Shown here one piece after another: positions 47,093 through 55,455 of a stretch of DNA of 64,000 nucleotides. How positions within the stretch are numbered: position 1 is the first letter of the stretch; every line of letters starts with the position of its first letter. The DNA is taken from assembly GCA_963740215.1 (NCBI GenBank), contig CAVUDJ010000012.1:186001-250000 (forward strand), read 5' to 3'. This DNA comes from CAVVAL01 sp963740215 (lineage in GTDB: Bacteria; Actinomycetota; Actinomycetes; Mycobacteriales; Cryptosporangiaceae). The position numbers and the translations under genes are program-made. The notes beneath the pieces were generated by a model, which was not told the origin of the DNA, searched no databases, and saw only the letters and a program-made list of their open reading frames with translations.

Positions 47093-47740
47093 TTACGCGT
47101 CGGGTACGAGGTCGAGCCAGAAATGGACCTCGTCCCGATCGTCGCCGGGGCGTACGCGGATCGCACCGGGGATCCGGCCAACCTCGCGGTACCCGCACCG
47201 GAGGTAAAACTCCTCCGCGCCTGTGCCGCCGCGAGTCATCAACGTGAGGGCGTCGAGACCAAGTCGATCGCGCGCGACGACCGCAGCCTCTGCCATCAAC
47301 CGCCGGCCGAGACCGCCACCCTGCCAGTCCGGATCGACCTGCACCCGGTACACAGTGCGCCAGTGCCGGCGCAGATGGCTCTCGCTCTCGGCGAGCAGCA
47401 GCCAGGCGATGACGCGATATCCGCCAGGCGCTTGACGTCGCCCGTCCGGCGTACCGCCGGTCGAGGCACCATTGTGCGGCGACGCCTGCTCCGGCACGGC
47501 GAGGCAGACGAGCGTGTCCTCTCGCGCGGCGACCCTGACGAACGACCGCTCGGCCGTCGGCAGCACATCGGCCTCACTGACCGGCGGGACGAACCCGACC
47601 GCACCGCCGGCGTTCGTGACCCGGACCCACATGTCGACCAGGCGGTCCCGCAGAGCCGGCGTCAGTGGTGGATCGACGAGGACGACCGCGTCGGCGGATC
47701 GGGCTTGCGTGTCGAACTCGGTATGGCCGCCTGCGGTCAC
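47093..47740 (-). CDS. GNAT family N-acetyltransferase
   Basis: 215 residues, GTG start overlapping the parB stop (GTGA). The C-terminal half is the GNAT fold: VYRVQVDPDWQGGGLGRRLM (acetyl-CoA loop Q/GxGxG/A), AAVVARDRLGLDALTLMTRG and EEFYLRCGYREVGRIPG. The N-terminal half is degenerate. It is the last gene of the parA-parB transcript. Acceptor unknown. Confidence 0.87.
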   Translation of the reverse strand: MTAGGHTEFDTQARSADAVVLVDPPLTPALRDRLVDMWVRVTNAGGAVGFVPPVSEADVLPTAERSFVRVAAREDTLVCLAVPEQASPHNGASTGGTPDGRRQAPGGYRVIAWLLLAESESHLRRHWRTVYRVQVDPDWQGGGLGRRLMAEAAVVARDRLGLDALTLMTRGGTGAEEFYLRCGYREVGRIPGAIRVRPGDDRDEVHFWLDLVPDA

Positions 47741-48759
47741 TGCTTCTCCACCCGGATGTGCACGCCCATGGCTTCGGCGATCCGCTCCAAGTCGGCGACG
47801 GAACCGAACTCGATCGTGATCCGCCCCTTGCGGCGTCCGAGATCGACCTTGACTCGCGTGTCGAACCGGTCCGAGAGGCGGTCGGCGAGATCCTCGAGGC
47901 CGGGCGAACGCGGCTTGGAGCGGCGCACGGCGGCCTTCTTAGCGGGCGCGTCGGATCCCGCCAGCGCGACGATCTCCTCGGTCGCCCGGACGGAGAGCCC
48001 TTCGGCGACGATCCGCGTGGCGAGTTCTTCCTGCGCCTCGACGCTGCCGAGTGCGAGCAGCGCGCGGGCGTGCCCGGCGGAGAGGATGCCCGCGGCGACC
48101 CGGCGCTGCACCACCGGCGGCAGGTTCAGCAGGCGGATCGTGTTCGAGATCTGCGGACGGCTCCGTCCGATGCGCTGGGCCAGCTCTTCCTGCGTGACGC
48201 CGAACTCGGCCAGCAGTTGCTGGTAGGCGGCGGCCTCTTCGAGCGGGTTGAGGTTCGACCGGTGGATGTTCTCTAGCAGCGCGTCGCGGAGCATCGCGTC
48301 GTCAGAGGTGTCCCGGATGATGGCCGGGATCGTGTCACGCCCGATCGCCTGGCTGGCGCGCCAGCGGCGCTCACCCATGATCAGCTCGTACGCGCCAGGG
48401 CCGATCTCGCGGACGACGATGGGCTGCAGCATGCCGACGAGGTCTATGGACGACTTCAGCTCCTCCATCGCCTCCTCGTCGAAGACCGTACGCGGCTGCT
48501 TAGGGTTCGGCACGATCGCGTCGACCGGCAGCTCGCGGAACTTCGCTCCGGGCACCGGCGCCAACTCGGGACCGTCGTCCTCAGGAGCGGATATGTGGCT
48601 GACGGGATCGAGCGCCGACGCGAGCCGATCGGCAGGGGCAACATCACCACCGGGCGGCGCGGTGAGCGTGGCGCCCGCCGTGCCGGTCTCGGTTGGAACC
48701 GGGCCGGTCGGGATCAGTGCCCCGAGGCCGCGTCCTAGTCCACCGCGCCGGTTCTTCAT
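47737..48759 (-). CDS. parB: Chromosome partitioning protein ParB
   Basis: 340 residues starting MKNRRGGLGRGLGALIP, the canonical ParB opening. The CTPase/ParB-Srx domain shows VDAIVPNPKQPRTVFDEEAM and ELIMGERRWRASQAIG (GERRxRA). The HTH has GVTQEELAQRIGRSRPQISN, followed by LSAGHARALL. A Lys/Arg-rich linker leads to the C-terminal dimer domain. It binds the parS sites inside parA and spreads to load SMC. ATG overlaps the parA stop (ATGA). Confidence 0.97.
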   Translation of the reverse strand: MKNRRGGLGRGLGALIPTGPVPTETGTAGATLTAPPGGDVAPADRLASALDPVSHISAPEDDGPELAPVPGAKFRELPVDAIVPNPKQPRTVFDEEAMEELKSSIDLVGMLQPIVVREIGPGAYELIMGERRWRASQAIGRDTIPAIIRDTSDDAMLRDALLENIHRSNLNPLEEAAAYQQLLAEFGVTQEELAQRIGRSRPQISNTIRLLNLPPVVQRRVAAGILSAGHARALLALGSVEAQEELATRIVAEGLSVRATEEIVALAGSDAPAKKAAVRRSKPRSPGLEDLADRLSDRFDTRVKVDLGRRKGRITIEFGSVADLERIAEAMGVHIRVEKQ

Positions 48760-49763
48760 GATGCTGCCACTCCTCCATTCGCACCGCGGGCTGCGATCTC
48801 CTTGGCAGCCTCGAGGTAACTCGTCGATCCGCGCGACCCCGGGTCGTACGTGATGACTGACTGACCATATCCAGGTGCCTCGGACACACGAACGCTCCGG
48901 GGGATGACCGAGTTGAGCACCTGGTCCGGGAAGTGACCGCGGACCTCGGCAGCAACCTGGTCCGCGAGCTTGGTGCGACCGTCGTACATCGTCAGCAGAA
49001 TTGTTGAGACCCGCACCTCGTTGTTGAGGTGCGCCCTGACGAGATCCACGTTCCGGAGCAGCTGGCCCAGTCCCTCCAGCGCGTAGTACTCGCACTGGAT
49101 CGGGATCAGCACTTCCCGCGCCGCAACAAGCGCGTTCACCGTGAGCAGTCCCAGGGATGGCGGGCAGTCCACGAAGACGTAGTCGAGGTGTCCCTGGTAC
49201 GCGTCGATCGCCCGCCGGAGCCGCGACTCCCGCGCCACCACGGAGACGAGTTCGATCTCGGCGCCAGCGAGGTCGATCGTGGCCGGCACGCAGAACAGGT
49301 TGGGCACGCCCTCGACTTGGACGGCCGCCTCGGCGATGTCCATCCCTTCGACGAGAACGTCGTAGGCGCTCGGTACGCCCGAGTGGTGGTCCACGCTGAG
49401 CCCGGTCGATGCGTTGCCCTGAGGATCGAGGTCGACGACGAGCACCCTGCTGCCATGCAGGGCGAGCGCGACGGCGATATTCACCGTCGAGGTGGTCTTG
49501 CCGACCCCGCCCTTCTGGTTCGCAACGCAGATGACCCGGCGGTGCGGTGGGCGGGGGAGCTGGGTGCCGGACGGGTTAAGTACGGCAACCGCCCGCTTCG
49601 CTTCCGCAGCGATCAGAAGGTCGTCATCTGTTTCACGTGAAACAGGATCGCGCGAGTCGATCGCCCCCGTGAGTGGATCTGTTTCACGTGAAACATCGGG
49701 GACGGCTGGCGCCCCGCGATAACTGCTTGGCGTTTCACGTGAAACGGTGGCGTTGTCGAGCAT
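48756..49763 (-). CDS. parA: Chromosome partitioning ATPase ParA
   Basis: 335 residues from the ATG at 49763; the frame stays open to 50426, so a longer N-terminus cannot be excluded. The deviant Walker A VANQKGGVGKTTSTVNIAVA, DLDPQGNASTGL, VDCPPSLGLLTVNAL and LLTMYDGRTKLADQV are diagnostic. The N-terminal tail contains the peptide VSRET three times, each encoded by a parS palindrome. ParA segregates origins with ParB. Confidence 0.94.
   Translation of the reverse strand: MLDNATVSRETPSSYRGAPAVPDVSRETDPLTGAIDSRDPVSRETDDDLLIAAEAKRAVAVLNPSGTQLPRPPHRRVICVANQKGGVGKTTSTVNIAVALALHGSRVLVVDLDPQGNASTGLSVDHHSGVPSAYDVLVEGMDIAEAAVQVEGVPNLFCVPATIDLAGAEIELVSVVARESRLRRAIDAYQGHLDYVFVDCPPSLGLLTVNALVAAREVLIPIQCEYYALEGLGQLLRNVDLVRAHLNNEVRVSTILLTMYDGRTKLADQVAAEVRGHFPDQVLNSVIPRSVRVSEAPGYGQSVITYDPGSRGSTSYLEAAKEIAARGANGGVAAS
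49627..49642. promoter_or_regulatory. parS site 1
   Basis: A perfect 16-bp palindrome TGTTTCACGTGAAACA, the universal ParB-binding site, inside the parA coding sequence. Confidence 0.95.
49678..49693. promoter_or_regulatory. parS site 2
   Basis: A second perfect TGTTTCACGTGAAACA, 51 bp from the first, also within parA. Confidence 0.95.
49732..49745. promoter_or_regulatory. parS site 3
   Basis: A 14-bp core GTTTCACGTGAAAC with C and G flanks (outermost pair changed), 54 bp from site 2, near the parA start. Confidence 0.92.
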
Positions 49764-51766
49764 CTCGCGGATGCGCCGATGACTCTCGTCGGCGGCTCCC
49801 TCTGGTTCGGGCGGGAGCTGCGCGGGGTCGATCACGTCGATCTCCTCGACCTGGTCGGAACTCGGCGGTACGCGTGACGACGCGTTAACCACCTCGGCCT
49901 GGGGGATGGAAGCTCGATCGAGCGCTCGGCGCCGGGAAGAAGCGCCTCCGGAGGCCACTCGATCGGTGCTCCTCGAAGGTACCGGTACGACGCCCGTCGA
50001 CCCAACGATCCGGCCAACTTCTGATGCCGGATCCGTGGTGGCTATCGTCACGTCACTCCCGGTGGAGCGAGTTCGAGGAGCCACCCAGTCGGTCAACATG
50101 ATCCGCGAGCGCATCACATCGCTCGGGGGCCAGCCCGGCGAGCTCGCCCGGCGTCGCGCACCGGCACGACTCGGGGCCTGGGTCGCAGACGGTCCGACTT
50201 GGTCGCTCCCGGATCCACTTCCACGAAGGGTCGGTCTCCAGGTCCCATCGGAGGCCGGGCGACGAGGGTCGGCGAATCCGACGACCGCCTCCCTCACGAT
50301 CGGGTCGCCGCCGCCAGCCGGCCCCGGGTCGGGTTGGGCTGCGTCCAGACATTCGGCCACCGACTGACCGGGGACACGCGCCGGGAGGTCCAGGATCTCC
50401 TCCGGAGGACACAGCGCGCAGCGCATCCGCCGTCCGCTGATCGAGGGGGAGATCGAGACGAGGGTGGCCGCTCCGGTACGCCGCCGAGACGCTGGCAGGC
50501 TCTGCAGTTCGTCGACCGCCGTCGCGGGAAGCCGATGGGAGCGCCTCCGCTGCCGGACCGCGCGGCGCGGTCTGTGAGCCCGCCGACGTCTCCACGGCTG
50601 AGCCCATCCGCGACGCGATCTCCCGGGGGCAGTCTGTCGATCCCGGACAGCCGCAGCCCCCGAGATCCAGCTCCGGGGCCGTGGCCGCCGATCTACCGGT
50701 GCGGCTGTCCGCGAGACGCCCGTCGTCCGAGCCCACTCGACGCGTCCCCGGGCGCAGCCTGTCGATCACGGCAGCCGGCCCCCGGTCCAGTCGGCGCTCC
50801 CGCTCGGCAGGCTGGCGCTCCGAGCCGACCCGTTGCCCCGCCGGTGACGCCTCATCGGGGGCCGCGTCCCGGTCTACCGCTGCAACCGTCCGCGGCCTCG
50901 GCGTCCGAGCCGGCCCCTTGCTCCGCCGCTGACTGCCGATCCCGATCCAGCTCCGGCGCCCCGTCTCGGTCTACCGCTGCGGCCGTCTGCGGTGCGGAGT
51001 TCGAGCCGACCCGTTGCTCCGCCGACTGACGGCGCCCCCCACCCCGGCTCCCGCCCTGCGTCCCAGCCCGCATGTTCCTCGGCGACTGAACCGGTCCCCG
51101 GCTCCATCTGTGAGAGCCGACGTTCCCCCGCCGCTTCGCTCTCCACACCAGCCGCCGACCCCACGACGGTGCGTGCCTCAGACCCCGCCATCCAACCCGA
51201 GGACGGCTCCGCGAATCCGGCTCCGTCATCGCCCCCCGGCGCTCCTGGCCCACCGCCGGGCAGTTCCGGCCCCGCGCCAGCGCTCGGCACTCCGCCCCGC
51301 TCCACGCCCGCGTCCGGCACAGCAGTCGGCTCCCCGGTGGGCTGTCCCCTGTCCGGCAGGCCGACATCCGCCCGGACTCCGGCATCGTCCAACAAGAGCG
51401 GCCGCCCCCGCGAGCCACGCACCGCCGGGACACGCACCGCCCCTCGCCCGCCCGCCAGCCCCGCCCAGCCCCACCAGCCCCAGCCCCAGCCAGTCAGCCC
51501 CAGCCCCAGCCAGCCTGCACCACCACCAGACAAGCCAGCGGCCCCAGCTCCCCCGAGCCGAGCACCTCCCAGCAGCGCGCCGCCGACACGCGACCCGCCC
51601 ATCCGAGGACTCGGCCGGCCGGCGTCACTGTCGCTGAAGGTGGGTATTCCTGTCTTTCCCAGCACCGGCAGGTCGACTGCGGGCCTGGCAATGCTTCGGG
51701 CAGTCCGGCCGTCGCTCTGTGGCCACCCGAGCTGACTCGGGCGCCCCATCGCCGGCACTGCCCCGG
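49764..51766. other. Low-complexity gap between parA and rsmG
   Basis: About 2 kb with many open frames on both strands but no recognisable protein. Translations are dominated by Pro, Ser, Arg, Gly or Ala. Around 50790-51030 a degenerate ~100-bp repeat recurs with GAGCCGACCCGTTGC(C/T)CCGCCG-like words. If parA has a longer N-terminus it extends into 49764-50426. Confidence 0.55.
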
Positions 51767-52480
51767 TCATCTCTTGCGCTGCCCCTTCTGTCGACCACCG
51801 CCCCCGGCCGGAGTACCCACGAATGGCACTTCCACCACGGTCGTCGGAGGGTCGACCACCCCCTTGCCGCATTCGACGATACGAGCCGGCCCGCCCCCTG
51901 CCCGGCGAATCGCCGGGCCATGCTCCGAAATTTCGCCGGCCGCTGTCGATCCCTTCATCGCGAGGAGCCGCCCTCCTGGTTCGACCAGGGGGAGGCACCA
52001 CCGCGCGAGCCGGTCTAGCGGCGCAACCGCTCGCGCAGTCACGATCGATGCCGACAGCTTCCCGACCGATTCCTCGGCCCGCCCACGGACGACGGTCACA
52101 CCGGTCAGGTCCAGCCCGGCGACCACTTCATCCAGGAATGTCACCCTACGAGCCAATGGCTCCAGAAGTGTGATCTGAAGGTCGCGCCGGGCGATACCGA
52201 GCACGATCCCAGGCAGCCCGGCGCCGCTGCCGACGTCGATCACGGTCGAACCGTCGGGCAGCAGTTCGGCGAGCACCGCACAGTTGAGCAGGTGCCTGTC
52301 CCACAGCCGCGGCACTTCGCGTGGACCGATCAGCCCTCGCACCACCCCGTCCGTACCGAGCAGCTCCGCGTACCGCACCGCCAGCGGAAGCCGATCCCCG
52401 AACACCGAGGCCGAGACAGCAGCAAGCCCCGCCGGCGGACCGGCGGGGCTTGGGGGCTGCTGCGGCGTCCCGGGCGTCAC
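51767..52480 (-). CDS. rsmG: 16S rRNA (guanine527-N7)-methyltransferase RsmG
   Basis: 237 residues. The Pro-rich N-terminal tail is followed by RLPLAVRYAELLGTDGVVRG, the RLWDRHLLNCAVLAELLP segment, and the SAM loop VIDVGSGAGLPGIVLGIARR. VRGRAEES and a VTARAVAPLDRLARW motif follow. It methylates G527 of 16S rRNA. The GTG overlaps the jag stop. The Gly/Lys/Arg tail is longer than in most homologues. A perfect hairpin lies in its first 20 codons. Confidence 0.95.
   Translation of the reverse strand: MTPGTPQQPPSPAGPPAGLAAVSASVFGDRLPLAVRYAELLGTDGVVRGLIGPREVPRLWDRHLLNCAVLAELLPDGSTVIDVGSGAGLPGIVLGIARRDLQITLLEPLARRVTFLDEVVAGLDLTGVTVVRGRAEESVGKLSASIVTARAVAPLDRLARWCLPLVEPGGRLLAMKGSTAAGEISEHGPAIRRAGGGPARIVECGKGVVDPPTTVVEVPFVGTPAGGGGRQKGQRKR
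52423..52452 (-). terminator. 13-bp hairpin inside the start of rsmG
   Basis: Arms 52423-52435 and 52440-52452 pair perfectly (CAAGCCCCGCCGG) around the tetraloop CGGA. It could attenuate transcription after jag or slow rsmG translation; no U tract follows. Confidence 0.45.
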
Positions 52481-52995
52481 TCGGCCGGCCGGACGACGAC
52501 GAACCGGTTCGGCTCCTCGCCTTCCGACTCGCTGACCACGCCGTCGATAGCGGCGATCGCGTCGTGAACGACTTTGCGCTCGAACGGGTTCATCGGGTCC
52601 AGCGAGACCGCGTCGCCGATCGACCGGACCTGCTCGGCCGCGTTCTTCGCGACCGCCACCAGCTCGGCGCGACGCTGCGCGCGGTAGCCGCCGACATCGA
52701 GCATCAGCCGGCTGCGGACTCCCGTCTGCTGCACGACCGCGAGCCGGGTCAGCTCCTGGAGCGCGTCGAGCGTGGCACCGTTCGGGCCGACGAGCGCGTT
52801 CAACCCCTTGCCGACGACGGCGACGATCGCACGGTCGCCCTCGACGTCCAGGTCGATGTCGCCGTCGTAGTCGACGATGTCGAGCAGCCGCTCGATGTAG
52901 TCGCCCGCGATGTCGCCCTCGCGGACCAGCAGATCGGTGGACGACGCAACCGGCTCCTCGACCGGCTCGTCGCTCGTGGTTGTCGTCTCACTCAT
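52477..52995 (-). CDS. jag: Jag/KhpB-type RNA-binding protein (R3H domain)
   Basis: 172 residues. An acidic N-terminal tail is followed by the KH-like domain (IERLLDIVDYDGDIDLDVEG, GKGLNALVGPNGATLDALQE) and the R3H domain (RRAELVAVAKNAAEQV; PMNPFERKVVHDAIA). It binds RNA and works beside YidC in the conserved yidC-jag-rsmG order. Its stop overlaps the rsmG start. Confidence 0.93.
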   Translation of the reverse strand: MSETTTTSDEPVEEPVASSTDLLVREGDIAGDYIERLLDIVDYDGDIDLDVEGDRAIVAVVGKGLNALVGPNGATLDALQELTRLAVVQQTGVRSRLMLDVGGYRAQRRAELVAVAKNAAEQVRSIGDAVSLDPMNPFERKVVHDAIAAIDGVVSESEGEEPNRFVVVRPAE

Positions 52996-53054
52996 GTGTC
53001 GCTCCGGTCTATCTGGGTCGTGCCAACACCGGCACGACCGGTAAAGGTCGAGGG

Positions 53055-54167
53055 TTAGCGCCGGCCGCCCTTGCGTTTGCGGTTCCGGGTGTCCTGCGGT
53101 CGGCGGGAGGTGCCGCTGCCAGAGCCGGTCGGCTCGCCTGCGCGGCCGTTCACCCCGGGGGCGGCGGGCTTGGCGTCGGGCGCCGCGCCGTCGGTTGCCG
53201 CGCCGTCGGTTGCCGCGCTGTCGGTCGAGCCCGCGTCGGTGGGCTCGGGAGTCGTCTCCGGCTTGGCCTTGGGGCCCTTCTTCGGGTTGACCGGCTTCAC
53301 ACCCGGCTTGGGCGCGAGGGCCTTGGCGACCTCGGGTGAGATCTCCTTCGCCGCGTCCTTGGCGCCCACGTTCGGCGGCGGCATCTTCTTGAGCACCCAG
53401 AACTGCTGGCCCATCGAGATGAAGTTGTTCGTCACCCAGTAGATGACCACGCCGATGGGGAACAGCGCACCGGAGACCAGCAGCGAGGCCGGCAGCACGT
53501 ACAGCATGAACTTCTGGATCATCTGCTGTTGGGGATCGGTGGTCTTCGGTCCGCGCGAGATGATCTGCTTCTGCGTGATGTAGGTCGTGGCCACCATCGT
53601 CAGCACGAGGATCGCGGCCACGATCTGGACGTTGAGCCGCTCCGCGTTCATCGCGGCGAGCTTGGCGTCGTCCGACATGAACGCCGCCGCGAGCGGCGCG
53701 CCGAACAGCTTCGCGGCGGCCGCGCTGTGGAACTGCGCCTCCGTCCAGAAGTACTCGGTCGTCATCGCCGTCAACGCCTTCTCCGACGTCGGGTCGATGA
53801 GGCGCAGCACGTGGAACAGCCCGAAGAACACCGGTGCCTGGATGAACAGCGGCAGGCAACCCATCAGCGGGTTGGCCTTCTCCCGCCGGTAGAGCTCGAC
53901 CATCTCCTTCTGGAGGGTCTCCTTGTCGTTCTTGTGCTTCTCCTGCAGCGCCTTCATCTGCGGCTGAAGGGCCTGCATGGCACGTTGCGACTTGATCTGC
54001 TTCACAAAGACCGGGAAGAGGATCACCCGCAGCGTGATGACCAGGAAGACGATCGCCAGCACCCAGGCGAAGTACGACTCCGGCCCGAACAGCGACTGCC
54101 ACGCGCTGTGCCACCAGAGCAGTACCTTCGACAGCCCGATATAGATCCAGTTCAGGTTGAAGTCCAC
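53055..54167 (-). CDS. yidC: Membrane protein insertase YidC
   Basis: 370 residues, GTG start preceded by GGAG at 7 bp. The Oxa1 core has YFAWVLAIVFLVITLRVILF with the conserved Arg in TM1. KANPLMGCLPLFIQAPVFFG and IGVVIYWVTNNFISMGQQFW follow, and the C-terminal tail is basic (KRKGGRR). A long Ala/Pro-rich linker separates the membrane part from that tail. It inserts and folds membrane proteins. It overlaps yidD by 16 bp. Confidence 0.96.
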   Translation of the reverse strand: MDFNLNWIYIGLSKVLLWWHSAWQSLFGPESYFAWVLAIVFLVITLRVILFPVFVKQIKSQRAMQALQPQMKALQEKHKNDKETLQKEMVELYRREKANPLMGCLPLFIQAPVFFGLFHVLRLIDPTSEKALTAMTTEYFWTEAQFHSAAAAKLFGAPLAAAFMSDDAKLAAMNAERLNVQIVAAILVLTMVATTYITQKQIISRGPKTTDPQQQMIQKFMLYVLPASLLVSGALFPIGVVIYWVTNNFISMGQQFWVLKKMPPPNVGAKDAAKEISPEVAKALAPKPGVKPVNPKKGPKAKPETTPEPTDAGSTDSAATDGAATDGAAPDAKPAAPGVNGRAGEPTGSGSGTSRRPQDTRNRKRKGGRR

Positions 54168-54475
54168 CGAGAGGCTCCAGACGAGAGGGTGTTCGGTCGG
54201 TTACGACGCCACAACACGGGCCGCTCGGGCACCGGGTCGTAACCGCCGGGGTGGAACGGATGGCAACGGAGTACCCGCCAGACACCGAGGATCAACCCGA
54301 TGACGGGACCGTGGATCCTCAAGGCGTCCAGCGCGTAGGCGCTGCAACTGGGCGCGAACCGGCATCGCGCCGGGAGCGCGGGGCTCAGCCAACGGCGGTA
54401 GGCGTGGATCGGCGCGGCGAGCACCGACGCCAGCGCGCGGCTCACCGCGCGGACAGAAGCATCGAGGGCGGCCAT
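54152..54475 (-). CDS. yidD: Membrane protein insertion efficiency factor YidD
   Basis: 107 residues with the YidD signature LPARCRFAPSCSAYALDAL and RVLRCHPFHPGGYDPVP. It is a small amphipathic protein that assists YidC. It overlaps rnpA by 1 bp and yidC by 16 bp, a tightly packed operon. Confidence 0.94.
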   Translation of the reverse strand: MAALDASVRAVSRALASVLAAPIHAYRRWLSPALPARCRFAPSCSAYALDALRIHGPVIGLILGVWRVLRCHPFHPGGYDPVPERPVLWRRNRPNTLSSGASRWTST

Positions 54476-54834
54476 CAGACGAGGCCGGCGCGCGACCGCA
54501 GCCGCCGCAGCGCGTCGTCGAGGTCGCGGCCCAGCACCTCAGAGGAACGCTCGGCGGCGCTCGGGAGTGCCCGCACGACGAGGCGGCTTCCGGCGGGCAG
54601 CGTCTCGATCCGGTCACGGACGAGGTGGCGCAGCCGCCGCACGACGAGGTTGCGGGTGACCGAGTTGCCGACCGCCTTGGACACGACGAAGCCGGCCCGG
54701 GTCGGGCCGGCTTCCGGAGCGGCGTTGCTGACGTCCAGGTGCACCACAAGTCCGCCGCGGCCGGCGCGCTGCCCACCGCGGACGGTCTGGGTGAACTCCT
54801 CGCGGCGACGCAGCCGCGCGTTCGCCGGCAGCAC
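54475..54834 (-). CDS. rnpA: Ribonuclease P protein component
   Basis: 119 residues from the GTG at 54834 (VLPANARLRRREEFTQTVRG), the usual N-terminus; a longer frame exists but lacks conserved residues. AGFVVSKAVGNSVTRNLVVR and the RLRHLVRDRI helix form the RNR motif region. It partners the RNase P RNA in 5' tRNA maturation. Follows rpmH. Confidence 0.94.
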   Translation of the reverse strand: MLPANARLRRREEFTQTVRGGQRAGRGGLVVHLDVSNAAPEAGPTRAGFVVSKAVGNSVTRNLVVRRLRHLVRDRIETLPAGSRLVVRALPSAAERSSEVLGRDLDDALRRLRSRAGLV

Positions 54835-54850
54835 GACGTCGCCTACGAGA

Positions 54851-54988
54851 TCAGGCGGAAAGGGTACGGCGACCCTTGAGGCGACGTGCCGCGAGGATCG
54901 CGCGACCAGCACGGGTCCGCATGCGCAGCCGAAAGCCGTGCGTCTTGGCGCGGCGGCGGTTGTTCGGCTGGAAGGTGCGCTTGCTCAC
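54851..54988 (-). CDS. rpmH: 50S ribosomal protein L34
   Basis: 45 residues starting at GTG: (V)SKRTFQPNNRRRAKTHGFRL, ending ARRLKGRRTLSA, the near-invariant L34 sequence. GGAGA lies 7 bp upstream. It heads the rpmH-rnpA-yidD-yidC-jag-rsmG transcript and is divergent from dnaA. Confidence 0.97.
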   Translation of the reverse strand: MSKRTFQPNNRRRAKTHGFRLRMRTRAGRAILAARRLKGRRTLSA

Positions 54989-55455
54989 GTCAACGTCTCC
55001 GATACGAATATGGCGCAGCGAGATACGCCCTCCCCGCTGGAGGACCAACTCGCCGCTCAGAACTGGGCGCGCGTCACCGCCGGGACGAAGCCCGGACGCG
55101 GCCATAGGCCGTATCAGGGTACGTCCCGGCCCGCCAGAGGGTCAAACGGCGCGTCGCAGCGCGTCCGCCAGCCTGTGGACAACTTCTTGTTCGGTCTCCT
55201 CCGACGCTGTTAGCGTGCCCGTTCTCCGGAGCTTTCTCCACGGAGGTGTCGCAGGCAACCGACCCCGGCTGCGGTCCGTACCCTGGGACCCGTGGTTTGA
55301 CTGTTCGGCGGCACACCGAGGCCTGGGGGGCACAGCGCTGCGGCGGATCACTCCGATGCGATCTGCTGCGTACACAGGGTGTGGAAAGCCGTGTGGACAG
55401 TGAGTGCGGGGCGCCGGAACCGGTGCCCCGGGCAGGAATGCGGGAGGGGACGAAC
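54989..55455. promoter_or_regulatory. rpmH-dnaA intergenic region with DnaA box
   Basis: 467 bp holding the divergent rpmH and dnaA promoters. A perfect TGTGGACAA (complement of TTGTCCACA) is at 55174-55182; GTGTGGAAAG and GTGTGGACAG occur near 55380-55400. It probably gives DnaA autoregulation and may be part of a bipartite origin. Confidence 0.7.

Noticed and set aside
50874..52001. Gly/Arg-rich 375-codon frame on the minus strand in the rsmG-parA gap
   Set aside because: It overlaps the end of rsmG, is low complexity, and neighbouring frames are equally open.
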